Counted from the stretch's first letter, positions 55,580 to 64,000 are shown. The stretch is 64,000 bases of DNA from Prorocentrum cordatum (GCA_963575745.1 CAUYUJ010012169.1:152001-216000); one strand, 5' to 3'. Notes: generated by a model not told the origin, from the letters alone. Translations and numbers: made by a program.

Positions 55580-56060
55580 GGGCCCCCGCGGAGCCCGCGC
55601 GGACCACAGTGGGTCCGCACGGGGGGGCCGACTCGCCCAGGGGGGGGGGCGTCGGTCCGAGCAGTCGAGTCGCCCAGGGGGGTCTCGGCTGCTCGTCTGT
55701 TCCCGCACGAGTCGCCCAGGGGTGTCTCGTGCGGGAAGGGCCCTCGTGAATGATTCACGATGGAAATGCGACGTCGGGATATCATTCGGGGCCATCCGCG
55801 GGCTCTGCCGAATATATGCATACGTGGGCGCTGTAAGGCAGGGTGGGTGTCGATATTCAGCTCTCCAGAATCGCCCAGGGGGGCTTCGCGGGGGCGAGGT
55901 AGCCCAGGGGGTGCCTCCAAGGACCACGGGCCCCGGCCGAGCCCGCGCGGACCAAGCTTGGTCCACGCATTGGGCCCGCCTGCCCCCCCCCCGCCGAGCC
56001 CGCGCGGGCCAGCTCTGGTCCGCCCCGTGGGCTGCTCCAGCCTCGCCGAGCCCGCGCGGA
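55580..56060. repeat. Hairpin cluster: fixed-loop and fixed-stem types
   Basis: Fixed-loop type: 55625-55658, 55658-55695 and 55700-55737 each form a stem (8, 12 and 12 base pairs) whose sequence differs, around loops starting TCGCCCAGGGG. The last two loops are both 14 bases. Weaker examples lie at 55868-55887 and 55896-55917, also with 14-base loops. Fixed-stem type: GCGGACC and GGTCCGC pair around different loops at 55599-55618 and 55945-55968 (centre palindrome GGACCAAGCTTGGTCC). A G-U variant lies near 56005. Confidence 0.7.
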
Positions 56061-56721
56061 CCGAATTCTAGACGCTCCGCGTAAACCCACCAGATGCGCC
56101 GTTAATTATCTGCATTCCCGTGCGTTGTGCCCCAGCCTCGTTCACACCGCCCTCTGGACTTTTCCTTGCGGGCCGCGAATCAAAAAGTAGCCCCACCAGT
56201 TTGCAGTCTTGTCGGTGATGAGGTTGCCCCTCTTCACTCTTGCGCCGACACGATGTTTTGGCATTTGTGTCGCCTACTTCACGGAACGGATGTCGTCTGG
56301 GTGTGCTTGTCGGTCTAGTTCGTCTCTGACGGTGTTGTTTGCCTGACTCACACCGAGCGATCGACCTCGGCGTGTTTATGGTCGCGCCGCCGCGCCATTC
56401 GGGCTGCGCTTACTTGCTGGTCGCCACCGGGATTTCCAACGCCACCGGGTTTGGGAGCATCGGTTCTGGCTCTCTTTCTGAGTGGCTGCCCGCTCGCTCG
56501 CTTCGCTTGCCTTTCTTCTCCTGCTGCCTAGTCGCGGCCCGACTAGTGTTCGGACGGCTTTCGACCCGCCTCGCGAGCCTGTTGACCAAAAAGGAACCCC
56601 ACCAGCATTCTCCTCTCTCTCTCTCTCTCGTGTGCAATTGAGGCTCCTGCTGGTTAGCTGTAGTTTTTGACGGCGCGCGGCCCTTCCCCTTGCGCTCGCG
56701 AACAAAAAACCCCACTAGCTC
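56061..56721. repeat. Dispersed units ending CAAAAAG-CCCCACCAG
   Basis: GCGAATCAAAAAGTAGCCCC (56174), TGACCAAAAAGGAACCCCAC (56582) and GCGAACAAAAAACCCCAC (56696) are diverged copies of one unit at irregular spacing. A (CT)n run lies at 56607-56628. No gene is supported. Confidence 0.5.
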
Positions 56722-57006
56722 ATCCAGAAACGATGCCCAGACGAGTTGGCCTGATCAGGGACGTGGAGGAGAATGCAGTGGAATAAAGGGCTGGGTATGA
56801 CGTCGTGCCACAAGAGGGGGAGGATGGGGGAGCAATCGGAGGGGGAGCAAGAGGAACAGAAGGAGGAAAAAGAGGAGGAGGAGGAGGTAGACGGGGAGGG
56901 AGAGGAGGGACGAGGAAGGATGAGGAGCAAGCGGATGAGGAAGAGGAGGAGGAGGACGACAAGGAGGAGGAGGAGGAGGAGGAGGAGGAGGAGGAGGAGG
57001 AGGAGA
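56722..57006. repeat. Dispersed repeat shared with 9.17 kb, then GGA microsatellite
   Basis: 56722-56790 (CATCCAG, TGCCCAGACGAGTTG, TGATCAGGGACGTGG, GTGGAATAAA) matches 9165-9240. GGA repeats with GACAAGG interruption follow at 56860-57006. Confidence 0.7.
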
Positions 57007-57725
57007 GTGAGCAGAGAGGCCAGAGGCCTATTGGATGCTTCTCGGAGTCGTTTAGGTTTTCTTTCGAGAGCTCATTGGGGTCCTTCTGGGGCGTCTAGGG
57101 GGCATCTTGGGGACATAGTGGGGGGCTCTTAGGGCCTCCTTGGCACCCCTTGGGGCCGTCGGGCGCCCGGGGGAGCCTCGGGGGCCATCTTCGGAGAGAT
57201 CGATCAAATGAGGGGGGCTCCTTACGTAGGGTCCCCCCCAGGATGCGCACATGTGGCCAAAACCTCCGCAAAGTCAATTGTGGCTTGGGTGTCTCTGGGG
57301 TGGTTTTTGGGGACCCGGTACAGCGTTCCGTAGCCCACTGGGAGCCCCATCGGCGGCCCCAGTGGCAGGGTCCACATGCGTCTCCCCCACCAAGTACGCC
57401 GTTGTGTGGCCCATGGGGAGGCCACCCGAAGGTCTCAGTGGCAAAGTTCGCATGCGTTTCCTCACGCGGCACAGCGCTTCGTGGCCCACTCACTGGGAGC
57501 TCCACCGAATGCCTCAATGGCAAAGTTCGCACGCGCCCCCACCACCAAGTACAGCGTTGCGTGGCCCATGGGGAGTATCACCGAAGGCCCCAGTTGCAAA
57601 GTACGCGTGCGGCCCCCGCGCCGAATACAGCGATTCGTGGCCCGTAGGGAGCGCCACTTAAGCGATACCCGCAACGGCGGCATTCACACCTGTATATGGC
57701 TGGGTCCTTCCCAGGCTACTGTGAT
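57007..57725. repeat. CTTGGGG block, then satellite of about 72 bp and tail
   Basis: 57070-57215 is GGGGCATCTTGGGG-type satellite. 57290-57660 holds about five units with GTGGCCCATGGGGAG, GGCCCCAGTGGCA and GTTCGCATGCG, spaced 70-80 bases. The tail 57660-57725 matches 35425-35490. Confidence 0.75.
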
Positions 57726-58070
57726 TCAGCGCTTGCAGGTTGGCGTCTTGGGCATCATGTATTTTCCTACGGCGTCATGTCCCAACAAGAAGTTCGAATA
57801 CGTGTTATCAGCGCATCGCTGTTTTAGCGGTTGCGGTCTGTTGGCGTCCATCGTCGCAGGCCGCCTTCTTCAGCCCCGCCCCATCTATGGATGCTACAAC
57901 GAAACAGGGAACGCGAACCACCTGATTTTCAAAACACTAAACAATGAAGCATGTTCTGTTATCACCCATCTTGTGGTGCTGGGTCCTCGTTTCAAAGGGA
58001 CAGTCCCCGCGTCTAATCCTCCTCCTCCCCCTCCGCCCGCCTTCCTCCAATCCCTTCCTCTGCCATCCGC
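57726..58070. other. No recognisable gene
   Basis: Non-repetitive, moderately AT-rich sequence with short frames and no domain. Confidence 0.45.
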
Positions 58071-58870
58071 ATGTCCACAATTTCGGCGCACCCCCATCAC
58101 GCGCTTCGTGACCCCATAGGGAGCCCACCGAAGGCACCAGAGGCGACGTCCGCATGCGTCCGCGACGCCCATTACGGCGCCTCGTTACCTCACAGGAAGC
58201 CCCACCGAAGGCCCCAGAAACGACGTTCACATGCGTCCGTGCCATGATGTGCAGCGCGTCGTAACCCCACAGGGAGCTCCACCGAAGACCCCGGAGGCGA
58301 CGTCCGCATGCGCCTGCGCCACGGAGCACAGACCTTCGTGGCCCCACGGGGAGCTCCACCGCCGAAGGCCCCAGAGGCGACGTTCGCATGCGTCCACGCC
58401 GCCCAGTGCAACGTTGCCGTGGCCCCACAGGGAGCCCCACCGAAGGCCCCAGTTGCAACATTCGCATGTGTCCGCCCCACCTTGTCCATCACTTCGTGGC
58501 CCCAAAAGGAGGCTCCACGGAAGGCCCCATTGGCAGTGGCCGCATGCCCGTCCCCCCCCCCCCGCACCCAGAACAGCGCTCTGTGGCCAGATGAAGGGGG
58601 CCACACCGAGCGCTCCAGTGGCCGAGGCCGCATGCGAATCCCCCCCACCGAGTACATCGCCTCGTGGCCGCATAATGGGGGCTCCACCGAAGGCACCACT
58701 GGCCGCGGCCGTATGTGCTTCCTCCACCCAGTACAGCGTTTCGTGGCCTCGTGGCCCCATGAGGGGGCTCCGCCGAGGGCTCCACTGGCCGCGGCCGAAC
58801 GCCCCCTCCCCCCCCACCCACCCACCCTCTACCCACGCAGGACAGCGCTTCCTAGCCCTAGAAGGAGCTC
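58071..58870. repeat. Satellite of about 72 bp, second array
   Basis: About eleven units with CTTCGTGGCCCCA, GGGAGCTCCACCGAAGGCCC and GACGTTCGCATGCGTCC. The last units change to CCACTGGCCGCGGCC. Long minus-strand frames (211 and 300 aa) are repeat products. Confidence 0.85.
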
Positions 58871-58995
58871 CACCAGAAGCGGTGCCCAGAGTTGCATGTT
58901 GTCGGGCCTTTCGCCTGAATAAGATCCCACATCCAAAGCGGGGCTCTTGTTTTCTCTGCACACCCCCCGCGCAGGATCTCATTATTTTCCTCCTT

Positions 58996-58997
<2 letters not shown>

Positions 58998-59044
<47 letters not shown>
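58998..59044. repeat. CAT microsatellite abutting LINE-A 5' end
   Basis: About 15 CAT units. The tract ends directly at the first base of the spliced leader. Same motif and strand as the tract that follows LINE-A. Confidence 0.95.
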
Positions 59045-59047
<3 letters not shown>

Positions 59048-59081
59048 GTAGCCATTTTGGCTCAAGCCATTTTGGCTCAAG
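59045..59081 (+). other. DinoSL plus truncated relic SL at 5' end of LINE-A
   Basis: 59045-59066 is identical to the 22-base dinoflagellate spliced leader (TCCGTAGCC to GGCTCAAG). 59067-59081 repeats its last 15 bases (CCATTTTGGCTCAAG). The break falls after the TAG within the leader, where an AG can act as acceptor. That is the known signature of an mRNA that was trans-spliced, reverse-transcribed, transcribed and trans-spliced again. The motif is seen in the sequence; the relic interpretation follows published work on recycled dinoflagellate cDNAs. Confidence 0.95.
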
Positions 59082-59141
59082 GTGATCCTCAGGGCGATTC
59101 TTCACTCGGCACAGCATTTTGCCTGCCAACAGGCTGCCGCG

Positions 59142-60137
59142 ATGGCCGCCACTCTCTCCATGGACCAGAAGATGGATCAGCTGCTGGCATCAATGTCCAC
59201 CGTCGTAGCCACCGTCAATGCCCACGACGCTAAGTTTGCCAGCCTCGCCAAAGACATGGAGAGCATGAAGACCGACATGCGCAATGAGATGGACATCAAA
59301 TTCGAGCACATGCAGAACCATATCATCGCCCTGCAGCAGCGCCACGGTAACATCACGGGCGGCGAAGCCTCTGACGAGATGGTCGACACATGCCTGACGG
59401 TTTCACTACTTAGCGCTCAGACCGACCAGAAGATCAGCGCCATCAATGCCGCACTCGAGGAGCTGAAGACCTCTGTCGCTACGATTTCACGACCACCTTC
59501 GACGGCGTCTGGCATCGCCAGCACATGGGGGACCGTGGCCACGCCCCGTGGAGCTAGCGCCGCGCCTGCTGACAGGCGGAAGCTCTGGGTGCGAGGGTTC
59601 CCTGTCAAGCTGATGGCTTCTGCATTCGACAAGCACTTCGAGTTCCTGAAGACACTTCTCTCGCCCACCTACCGCGACAAGTGCAGCGCGATCACCAAGA
59701 GCTGCAAGTACGCTTACGTCATCCTCTTCGAAGACGCCGACGACGCCAAGAATGCCATGTTGCAGCTGCGTGCCATGACGCTAGAATGGGGAGATGGCAG
59801 TGGATTTCGGCATCGGCTTCGGGTCGGCACCGACGAACCCATCGACATCCGCAAGAAAGGTTGGGTGCTGGGCCAGGTCTGGCAACACATCAAGCAGGTC
59901 ATGACCGACGCTGGCACATGGCGTCCTGACTCGCAGCTCCGATGCAACAAGTACATGGGCCTCTGCTTCTTGGTCAACGGCGACCTCGTTGACGAGCTCG
60001 TCGTGTTGCAGGATGTCCTCGAGACCGACAGCCCGAACGTCGAGCCCAACCGCGGCAACTTGAAGCGCTACGGCTTCACCGACGAGCAAGTAGACAAGCT
60101 GCCCGAGCTGGTCACTGCTGCGCTTCGCCGCGAATAG
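59142..60137 (+). CDS. LINE-A ORF1 protein (coiled coil + RRM-like)
   Basis: 331 aa. I chose the ATG at 59142 because it is the first after the leader and has a good GCCGCGATGG context. The frame upstream opens only with GTG. Residues about 8-115 are helical and rich in M, D, K and A, with heptad-like spacing (coiled coil). Residues about 120-145 are a Ser/Ala/Thr linker. Residues 147-215 look like an RNA-recognition motif, with RNP2-like LWVRGFP (148-154) and RNP1-like YAYVILFE (190-197). The tail from about 225 (RVGTDEPIDIRKKGWVLGQV) resembles the small C-terminal domain of L1-type ORF1 proteins. It probably binds the element RNA as a trimer or oligomer. ORF2 follows in the same frame after a single TAG. 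Confidence 0.8.
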   Translation: MAATLSMDQKMDQLLASMSTVVATVNAHDAKFASLAKDMESMKTDMRNEMDIKFEHMQNHIIALQQRHGNITGGEASDEMVDTCLTVSLLSAQTDQKISAINAALEELKTSVATISRPPSTASGIASTWGTVATPRGASAAPADRRKLWVRGFPVKLMASAFDKHFEFLKTLLSPTYRDKCSAITKSCKYAYVILFEDADDAKNAMLQLRAMTLEWGDGSGFRHRLRVGTDEPIDIRKKGWVLGQVWQHIKQVMTDAGTWRPDSQLRCNKYMGLCFLVNGDLVDELVVLQDVLETDSPNVEPNRGNLKRYGFTDEQVDKLPELVTAALRRE

Positions 60138-60365
60138 GGGCGGAGTGAGCCAGTATCTGGGAGCGATAGTGACGATGAATTCGATCCTGAACGGTTGCGA
60201 GCCCTGCTGCGAGAACGGGGGGAGGCCACCTCGACACCGCCTGACTCTCTTCCTCCTGAGAATGCTCCAGCTATTCATGATCCCTACCTTCCTGATCCAC
60301 GCTCTCCTGGGGGAGGTGAAGCTGCTCTTGCTGAGCAGCGGCATCCATTTGTTATTTCTCGTACT
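60138..60365 (+). other. Open inter-ORF segment in frame with ORF1 and ORF2
   Basis: These 76 codons between the ORF1 TAG (60135-60137) and the first ORF2 ATG contain no stop in the shared frame. They encode an acidic/serine start (SEPVSGSDSDDEFDPERLRA) and a proline-rich linker. The stop is followed by GGGCGG (TAG then G). They may be translated by readthrough, or be a leader for re-initiation at the ATG at 60366. A 111-aa hydrophobic frame overlaps in another frame without an ATG at its start and is probably chance. Confidence 0.5.
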
Positions 60366-63300
60366 ATGGGTCTTGCTTCTTGGAATACTCGTGCATTTTT
60401 TGGCAGTGTTTACGGCGATCCACAGAGACAGCATCGGACACAGCAGATTTTCAGAAGTCTTGTACAACGCTTTCAAGTAGTATTTTTGCAGGAAACCCAC
60501 GGGACTGAAGAAGATCTTTCCTCGCTGGATCGTGACGTGCCAGCACACGCGCACCTTGGCTTTTTTTGCTCTTCTGCGGCTGCGGGAGGCGTTGCCATGT
60601 CTATTGATCCCTCCTTGCTCCAGCTCTTTCAGGACATCCACGTAGTTAACATTATCGATGGACGATGCATAGCAGTTACACTGACAGGCGAGAAAGGCAC
60701 GCTGCAATTGATTAACTTTCACCTCGGCCCTACCCTCTCCGACGTTGAGAAGGATCGTGTGATCCGCGCGGTTGCTGCTCACGCTCTGCCTGCTGATCAG
60801 GCCACAGTCATCTTGGGAGGCGATTTTAACTTCTTGGAGGAGGGGGAGATGAGGACGTTCACCGATGGAAGGGAACCCACCCCTGAGAGGACCGCTATTC
60901 TACACATGTTTTCTCGGGCTTTCGGACACTTTGCTGAAGTTGCCCAACAGGAGCCCACTCATCGGACTGGGAGGAGGGAGGGCGGTGCTCTCAGCCTTGG
61001 TCGCCTGGATAGGTTCTACATCTCTTCTGCCACCACCGACATTCTTGATGCGACACCAAGAAGCGGTGTCATAGGCCTTGCTCATGATGTCGCCCAGCCG
61101 AGCGACCATATCCCTGTTTGGCTTCAGTTTTCGCCTGGCGGCAGAACTACCCCGACGATCCCCTCCTGGATTGCCAAACATCCTGATTTTGGTTCTGAGG
61201 TTGATACTGCCATAAGTTCGGTTGAAATGCCCCGGGACCCGTTCGAGTACCTCCTGTCCGTCAAAGACGCGATGTATGTTGCCAAGGATGCTCTGATGAC
61301 TCGCATGTTCTTCCGAGGCCCCAACAATGATGCGCAGAAGTTGTCGGTTTACCTGAAGTTTCTACGGGCTGTTCGGGATGGCAAGTCTTGGGACGTTCGG
61401 AGGTGTATCCAGGCTATTCCTCATCTTAGTCTACATGTTCATGCTGATGAATGTTGTTTTAGAGATTCTGTGTCTTTTTATCGGGAAATGGCCGAGCTCC
61501 AGCATTCTCTGCTTCAGCGAGAAATTCGCGAACACGTCGAAGGTGGCGGAGCCCCCGACGACGATCGAGGCCTCAGGTTGCACCAGCTTCTGCGACAGTG
61601 GTCTCCCAAAAGGCGCCGAATCGTTCTGGTTTCGGTCCCCGACCCCACCGGGAACCCCTCGCCTGATCTCGAAGTCAGTGCTCAGAACCTTGCGTCCCAC
61701 TGGGGGCGGGTCCATGCCGCGAAGCCTCAGGACAGGGGATACCACTTCCAGAAGACACTGTTGAGCAGTGAGATTCAGCAGGTTGCCCCAGGTATCGAGT
61801 GGACGCTCGACCTGCATAGCTTCATAGGTAAGCTCGTCAGCCGCAAGGACAGCGCGACTGGCCCTGACGGAATTCCCTACAGTGCCTGGCGGTTCGCTGG
61901 AGACGCTGCTCACAATGCCTTGTATCAAGTTTATCTCGCTATATTGGACAATCCTACATATGGGCCCCCGCATAAAGGCTTCAACGAGTCTCTCACGGTA
62001 TACCTCCCTAAGGCCATCTGCCCTCACGAAGCTGGAACCTCTGAGATCTCTCGGGAAGCGTCTGTGGTTCGCCCTATTGCTCTCAGCAACACTGATAACA
62101 AAATAGTATCATTGGCCATGTGTGAACCATTTAGCCAGCAATGCCAGTACAGCGTCTTAGGCTCCCAGACGGGTTTCGTGCGCAAGAGGTCTATGCTCGA
62201 CAACTTACTCTGCCTTGAGGCAGACATTCTTGAATACGCCTGCTATCGCGGCATGCCGCACGCTGGGCTACTCCTCTTGGATTTCCGCGCCGCGTTCCCG
62301 TCGCTGCGCCACGACTGGATCATAGATGTGCTAATCATGATGAACATACCCATGTATATCGTGAATGCCATTCGGTTCCTATACACCGGTATTTACACAC
62401 ACATATGCCTAGCAGGAAAGAAGTTTCCAGGCTACTCGATCACCCAAGGCATTAAACAAGGATGTCCGCTGTCGGGTGCTTTATTTGCGTTATGCATCGA
62501 CCCGCTGCTGCGCCGATTATCTAACTTGCTAGCTCCTGTTTGTGCTACCCCTCGTGCCTTTGCAGATGACATCCAGATCTCGGCATCCAACCTGTTGCTC
62601 GCTGTTCCGATTGTGCTGAAGAATGTTATTAGGTCCAGCCGTTGCACTGGCCTGCTCTTGAACCTTGCCAAGTGTATGATCGTGCACGTGCAAGAGATGC
62701 CAGACGACCAGCATTTCGCCCTGTTCGAGTCCGTTCGCACCAACGTTCGCTCGCTTATGCACGGCACTAGTGGCAAAGTCTTGGGTGTCTTTCTGGGCCC
62801 TGGAGGTTACAAGAAATCCTGGTCCGCTCCGCTTCAGAAATATATTAATCGTGTCCGTCATGTTCGATCGCTTCGTCTTGGGCTTACTCAAAGTATCTAT
62901 GCATACAACTCCTTGGCCTTCTCGGTTCTCACCTTCGTGATGCAGCTATGTTACATATCGCAGGACGCTCTTCGCATGGAAACCAAAGGTTTGCAGACTC
63001 TCACCGCATGCCCCTTCTACAGCATCCCTACTGATCTTCTCCGCAATCTCTCGTCTGCGTTGCATTGGCCCATTGCCCCGCGCAACCTAGTGCTGGATAA
63101 TCAGGCTGCCATGTATCGGGTCGCTGTTCGGTCTAAGGTTTTTGATAGCATTCGGAAGCGCTTTCATGAGCTTGAGGAAGAGGACTTGGATGTTCTGATG
63201 GTCAAGCGATACCCGGCATGGCGTGCCGAGTCCATTGTTTTCCACCTGATTCACAATTACGAGCGACTAACTGCCCTGCCGTGGAACCACTTCGATGAGG

Positions 63301-63905
63301 ACACTCACGAGTTGCAGAGACAGATTTTGAAGAAATTGATTTCTGAGGCCCCTTGTAGCTCCGCGAGTTTTCTCCTGGGCAATCGAATTCGGTTCGCTTT
63401 TCCTTTTGCTGATGCCTCTAGTATCGACCTTGCGGTGCTCAGGCTCCAAATTGCCTGCACGCGCGTCGGCCCATTTGTGGCTGCGGCCATTCTCAAAACC
63501 ATCTGCAACGCGTGGGCGACCTCTGCCAGGTATAGGCAAGGCCGTCTTACCTGCCGTTTCGGTTGCCTGGCCACAGGCGGCGACCACGTCCAGCATTACT
63601 TCGATTGCCCTCATGTCCTGAGCTTGCTCCATTCTGTTTTGCCCTTCCTGCCAGTCGAATATTTGAATCAGAGCCTCGATGCGCGTATGCTGTGCACTAT
63701 GCCATGCCAGTCTAGTCAGCAGCTGTTCTCTTTGTTTCTTGTCCACGACCTGCTCTTTTCTACCTTTAACTCCTTGAGGAGCTCGCACAGGTACGGGCCC
63801 GAATGCCTGCTGCCTCTCCTGCGCGCGCGTGCCCGCCACCTTGCCAAGAAGGGGCGCGGCGTGCGGAGCCTGCTCATCAGGAGGCCCGCGGCAGAGGGCA
63901 GCTGA
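60366..63905 (+). CDS. LINE-A ORF2: endonuclease and reverse transcriptase
   Basis: 1179 aa from the first ATG, which immediately precedes the endonuclease fold (LASWNTRA). Endonuclease residues: N7, E43 (LQETHG), GGDFN 151-155, LDRFY 214-218 and SDH 246-248, all of the APE-like set. RT: TGPDG 498-502, RPIALSN 569-575, FVRKRS 604-609, motif A LDFRAAF with D639, motif B GIKQGCPLS 695-703, motif C FADD with D734 and D735, and motif D N766 and K769. A C-terminal finger has C1063, C1067, H1074, H1077 and C1081. It ends with a basic tail. No RNase H. It nicks target DNA and copies the element RNA at the nick. Length is typical for LINE ORF2. Every catalytic residue I can place is present. Confidence 0.92.
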   Translation: MGLASWNTRAFFGSVYGDPQRQHRTQQIFRSLVQRFQVVFLQETHGTEEDLSSLDRDVPAHAHLGFFCSSAAAGGVAMSIDPSLLQLFQDIHVVNIIDGRCIAVTLTGEKGTLQLINFHLGPTLSDVEKDRVIRAVAAHALPADQATVILGGDFNFLEEGEMRTFTDGREPTPERTAILHMFSRAFGHFAEVAQQEPTHRTGRREGGALSLGRLDRFYISSATTDILDATPRSGVIGLAHDVAQPSDHIPVWLQFSPGGRTTPTIPSWIAKHPDFGSEVDTAISSVEMPRDPFEYLLSVKDAMYVAKDALMTRMFFRGPNNDAQKLSVYLKFLRAVRDGKSWDVRRCIQAIPHLSLHVHADECCFRDSVSFYREMAELQHSLLQREIREHVEGGGAPDDDRGLRLHQLLRQWSPKRRRIVLVSVPDPTGNPSPDLEVSAQNLASHWGRVHAAKPQDRGYHFQKTLLSSEIQQVAPGIEWTLDLHSFIGKLVSRKDSATGPDGIPYSAWRFAGDAAHNALYQVYLAILDNPTYGPPHKGFNESLTVYLPKAICPHEAGTSEISREASVVRPIALSNTDNKIVSLAMCEPFSQQCQYSVLGSQTGFVRKRSMLDNLLCLEADILEYACYRGMPHAGLLLLDFRAAFPSLRHDWIIDVLIMMNIPMYIVNAIRFLYTGIYTHICLAGKKFPGYSITQGIKQGCPLSGALFALCIDPLLRRLSNLLAPVCATPRAFADDIQISASNLLLAVPIVLKNVIRSSRCTGLLLNLAKCMIVHVQEMPDDQHFALFESVRTNVRSLMHGTSGKVLGVFLGPGGYKKSWSAPLQKYINRVRHVRSLRLGLTQSIYAYNSLAFSVLTFVMQLCYISQDALRMETKGLQTLTACPFYSIPTDLLRNLSSALHWPIAPRNLVLDNQAAMYRVAVRSKVFDSIRKRFHELEEEDLDVLMVKRYPAWRAESIVFHLIHNYERLTALPWNHFDEDTHELQRQILKKLISEAPCSSASFLLGNRIRFAFPFADASSIDLAVLRLQIACTRVGPFVAAAILKTICNAWATSARYRQGRLTCRFGCLATGGDHVQHYFDCPHVLSLLHSVLPFLPVEYLNQSLDARMLCTMPCQSSQQLFSLFLVHDLLFSTFNSLRSSHRYGPECLLPLLRARARHLAKKGRGVRSLLIRRPAAEGS

Positions 63906-63940
63906 ACTGCCCCCCTCTCTGGCGCGCTCAGGGGAGTGCG

Positions 63941-63971
<31 letters not shown>

Positions 63972-64000
63972 GCATCAGCATCAGCATCAGCATCAGCATC
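63941..64000. repeat. ATC then AGCATC repeat, 3' tail of LINE-A
   Basis: Ten ATC units followed by AGCATC units to the end of the window. Elements of this type can end in microsatellite-like tails instead of poly-A. Confidence 0.9.

Larger units (their letters stand above)
59045..64000 (+). mobile_element. LINE-A: apparently intact non-LTR retrotransposon
   Basis: In order: spliced leader and relic leader, a 60-base 5' UTR, ORF1 (59142-60137), ORF2 (60366-63905), a 35-base 3' UTR and a CAT tail that runs to the window edge (right boundary not seen). Both proteins are uninterrupted and their catalytic residues are present, so this copy may be recent or active. It has an APE-type endonuclease, an RT and a C-terminal Cys-His finger but no RNase H, as in L1-like lineages. 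There is no room for an internal promoter, so transcription probably depends on the surrounding locus and 5' end formation on host SL trans-splicing (inference). Confidence 0.9.

Noticed and set aside
60145-60480. Hydrophobic 111-aa frame between ORF1 and ORF2 of LINE-A
   Set aside because: It overlaps the open linker and the endonuclease start in another frame, begins with GTG, and has a composition typical of a shifted frame.

Overview
This window looks like nuclear DNA of a dinoflagellate. The deciding evidence is two copies of the dinoflagellate spliced leader (DinoSL). A perfect 22-nt copy plus a 15-nt truncated copy lie at 59045-59081, and a two-mismatch copy lies at 20781-20802. Both sites are the exact 5' edge of a non-LTR retrotransposon (LINE). 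GC-rich composition, sparse conventional genes and very heavy simple and tandem repeats fit the same group. I cannot decide the genus from the sequence.

Region by region: 1-20 kb is mostly tandem repeats (422-bp, 75-bp and 83-bp units, GGA/CTC tracts, TA and alternating purine-pyrimidine tracts) with a few weak coding fragments (8.3-8.7 kb, 12.3 kb, 16.6 kb). 20.8-27.3 kb is a decayed LINE (LINE-B): SL relic, zinc-ribbon/coiled-coil ORF1, endonuclease remnant, reverse transcriptase remnant, zinc finger and RNase H, with (CTC)n on both sides. 27.4-35.7 kb holds a 148-bp terminal-inverted-repeat element, a 250-bp imperfect palindrome, an inverted/direct repeat module at 32.3-32.7 kb and long GGA tracts. 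35.7-36.2 kb holds three ShK-type cysteine motifs. 36.5-42 kb holds 43-bp, 48-bp and 8-bp repeats, a possible third LINE remnant between two (CTC)n tracts, and 1.1 kb of TGTA repeats. 42-54 kb is dominated by degenerate CTTGGGGCC satellites with embedded modules, GAC/GAT repeats, and a 314-aa reading frame bracketed by 53-bp tandem arrays. 54-59 kb holds a second full 148-bp element, a cluster of hairpins with a conserved loop, and a satellite of about 72 bp. 59.0-63.97 kb is an apparently intact LINE (LINE-A) with ORF1 (coiled coil plus RRM-like) and ORF2 (APE-type endonuclease plus RT), flanked by (CAT)n on both sides.

The most interesting signal is how the two LINEs are built. They belong to different lineages (one has RNase H, one lacks it), yet both begin at the first base of a spliced leader and both sit between matching trinucleotide microsatellites. 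This suggests that LINE mRNAs acquire their 5' end by host SL trans-splicing and insert into microsatellites. In LINE-A, ORF1 and ORF2 are also in the same frame, separated by one TAG. No tRNA, rRNA, CRISPR array or bacterial-type operon was recognised.
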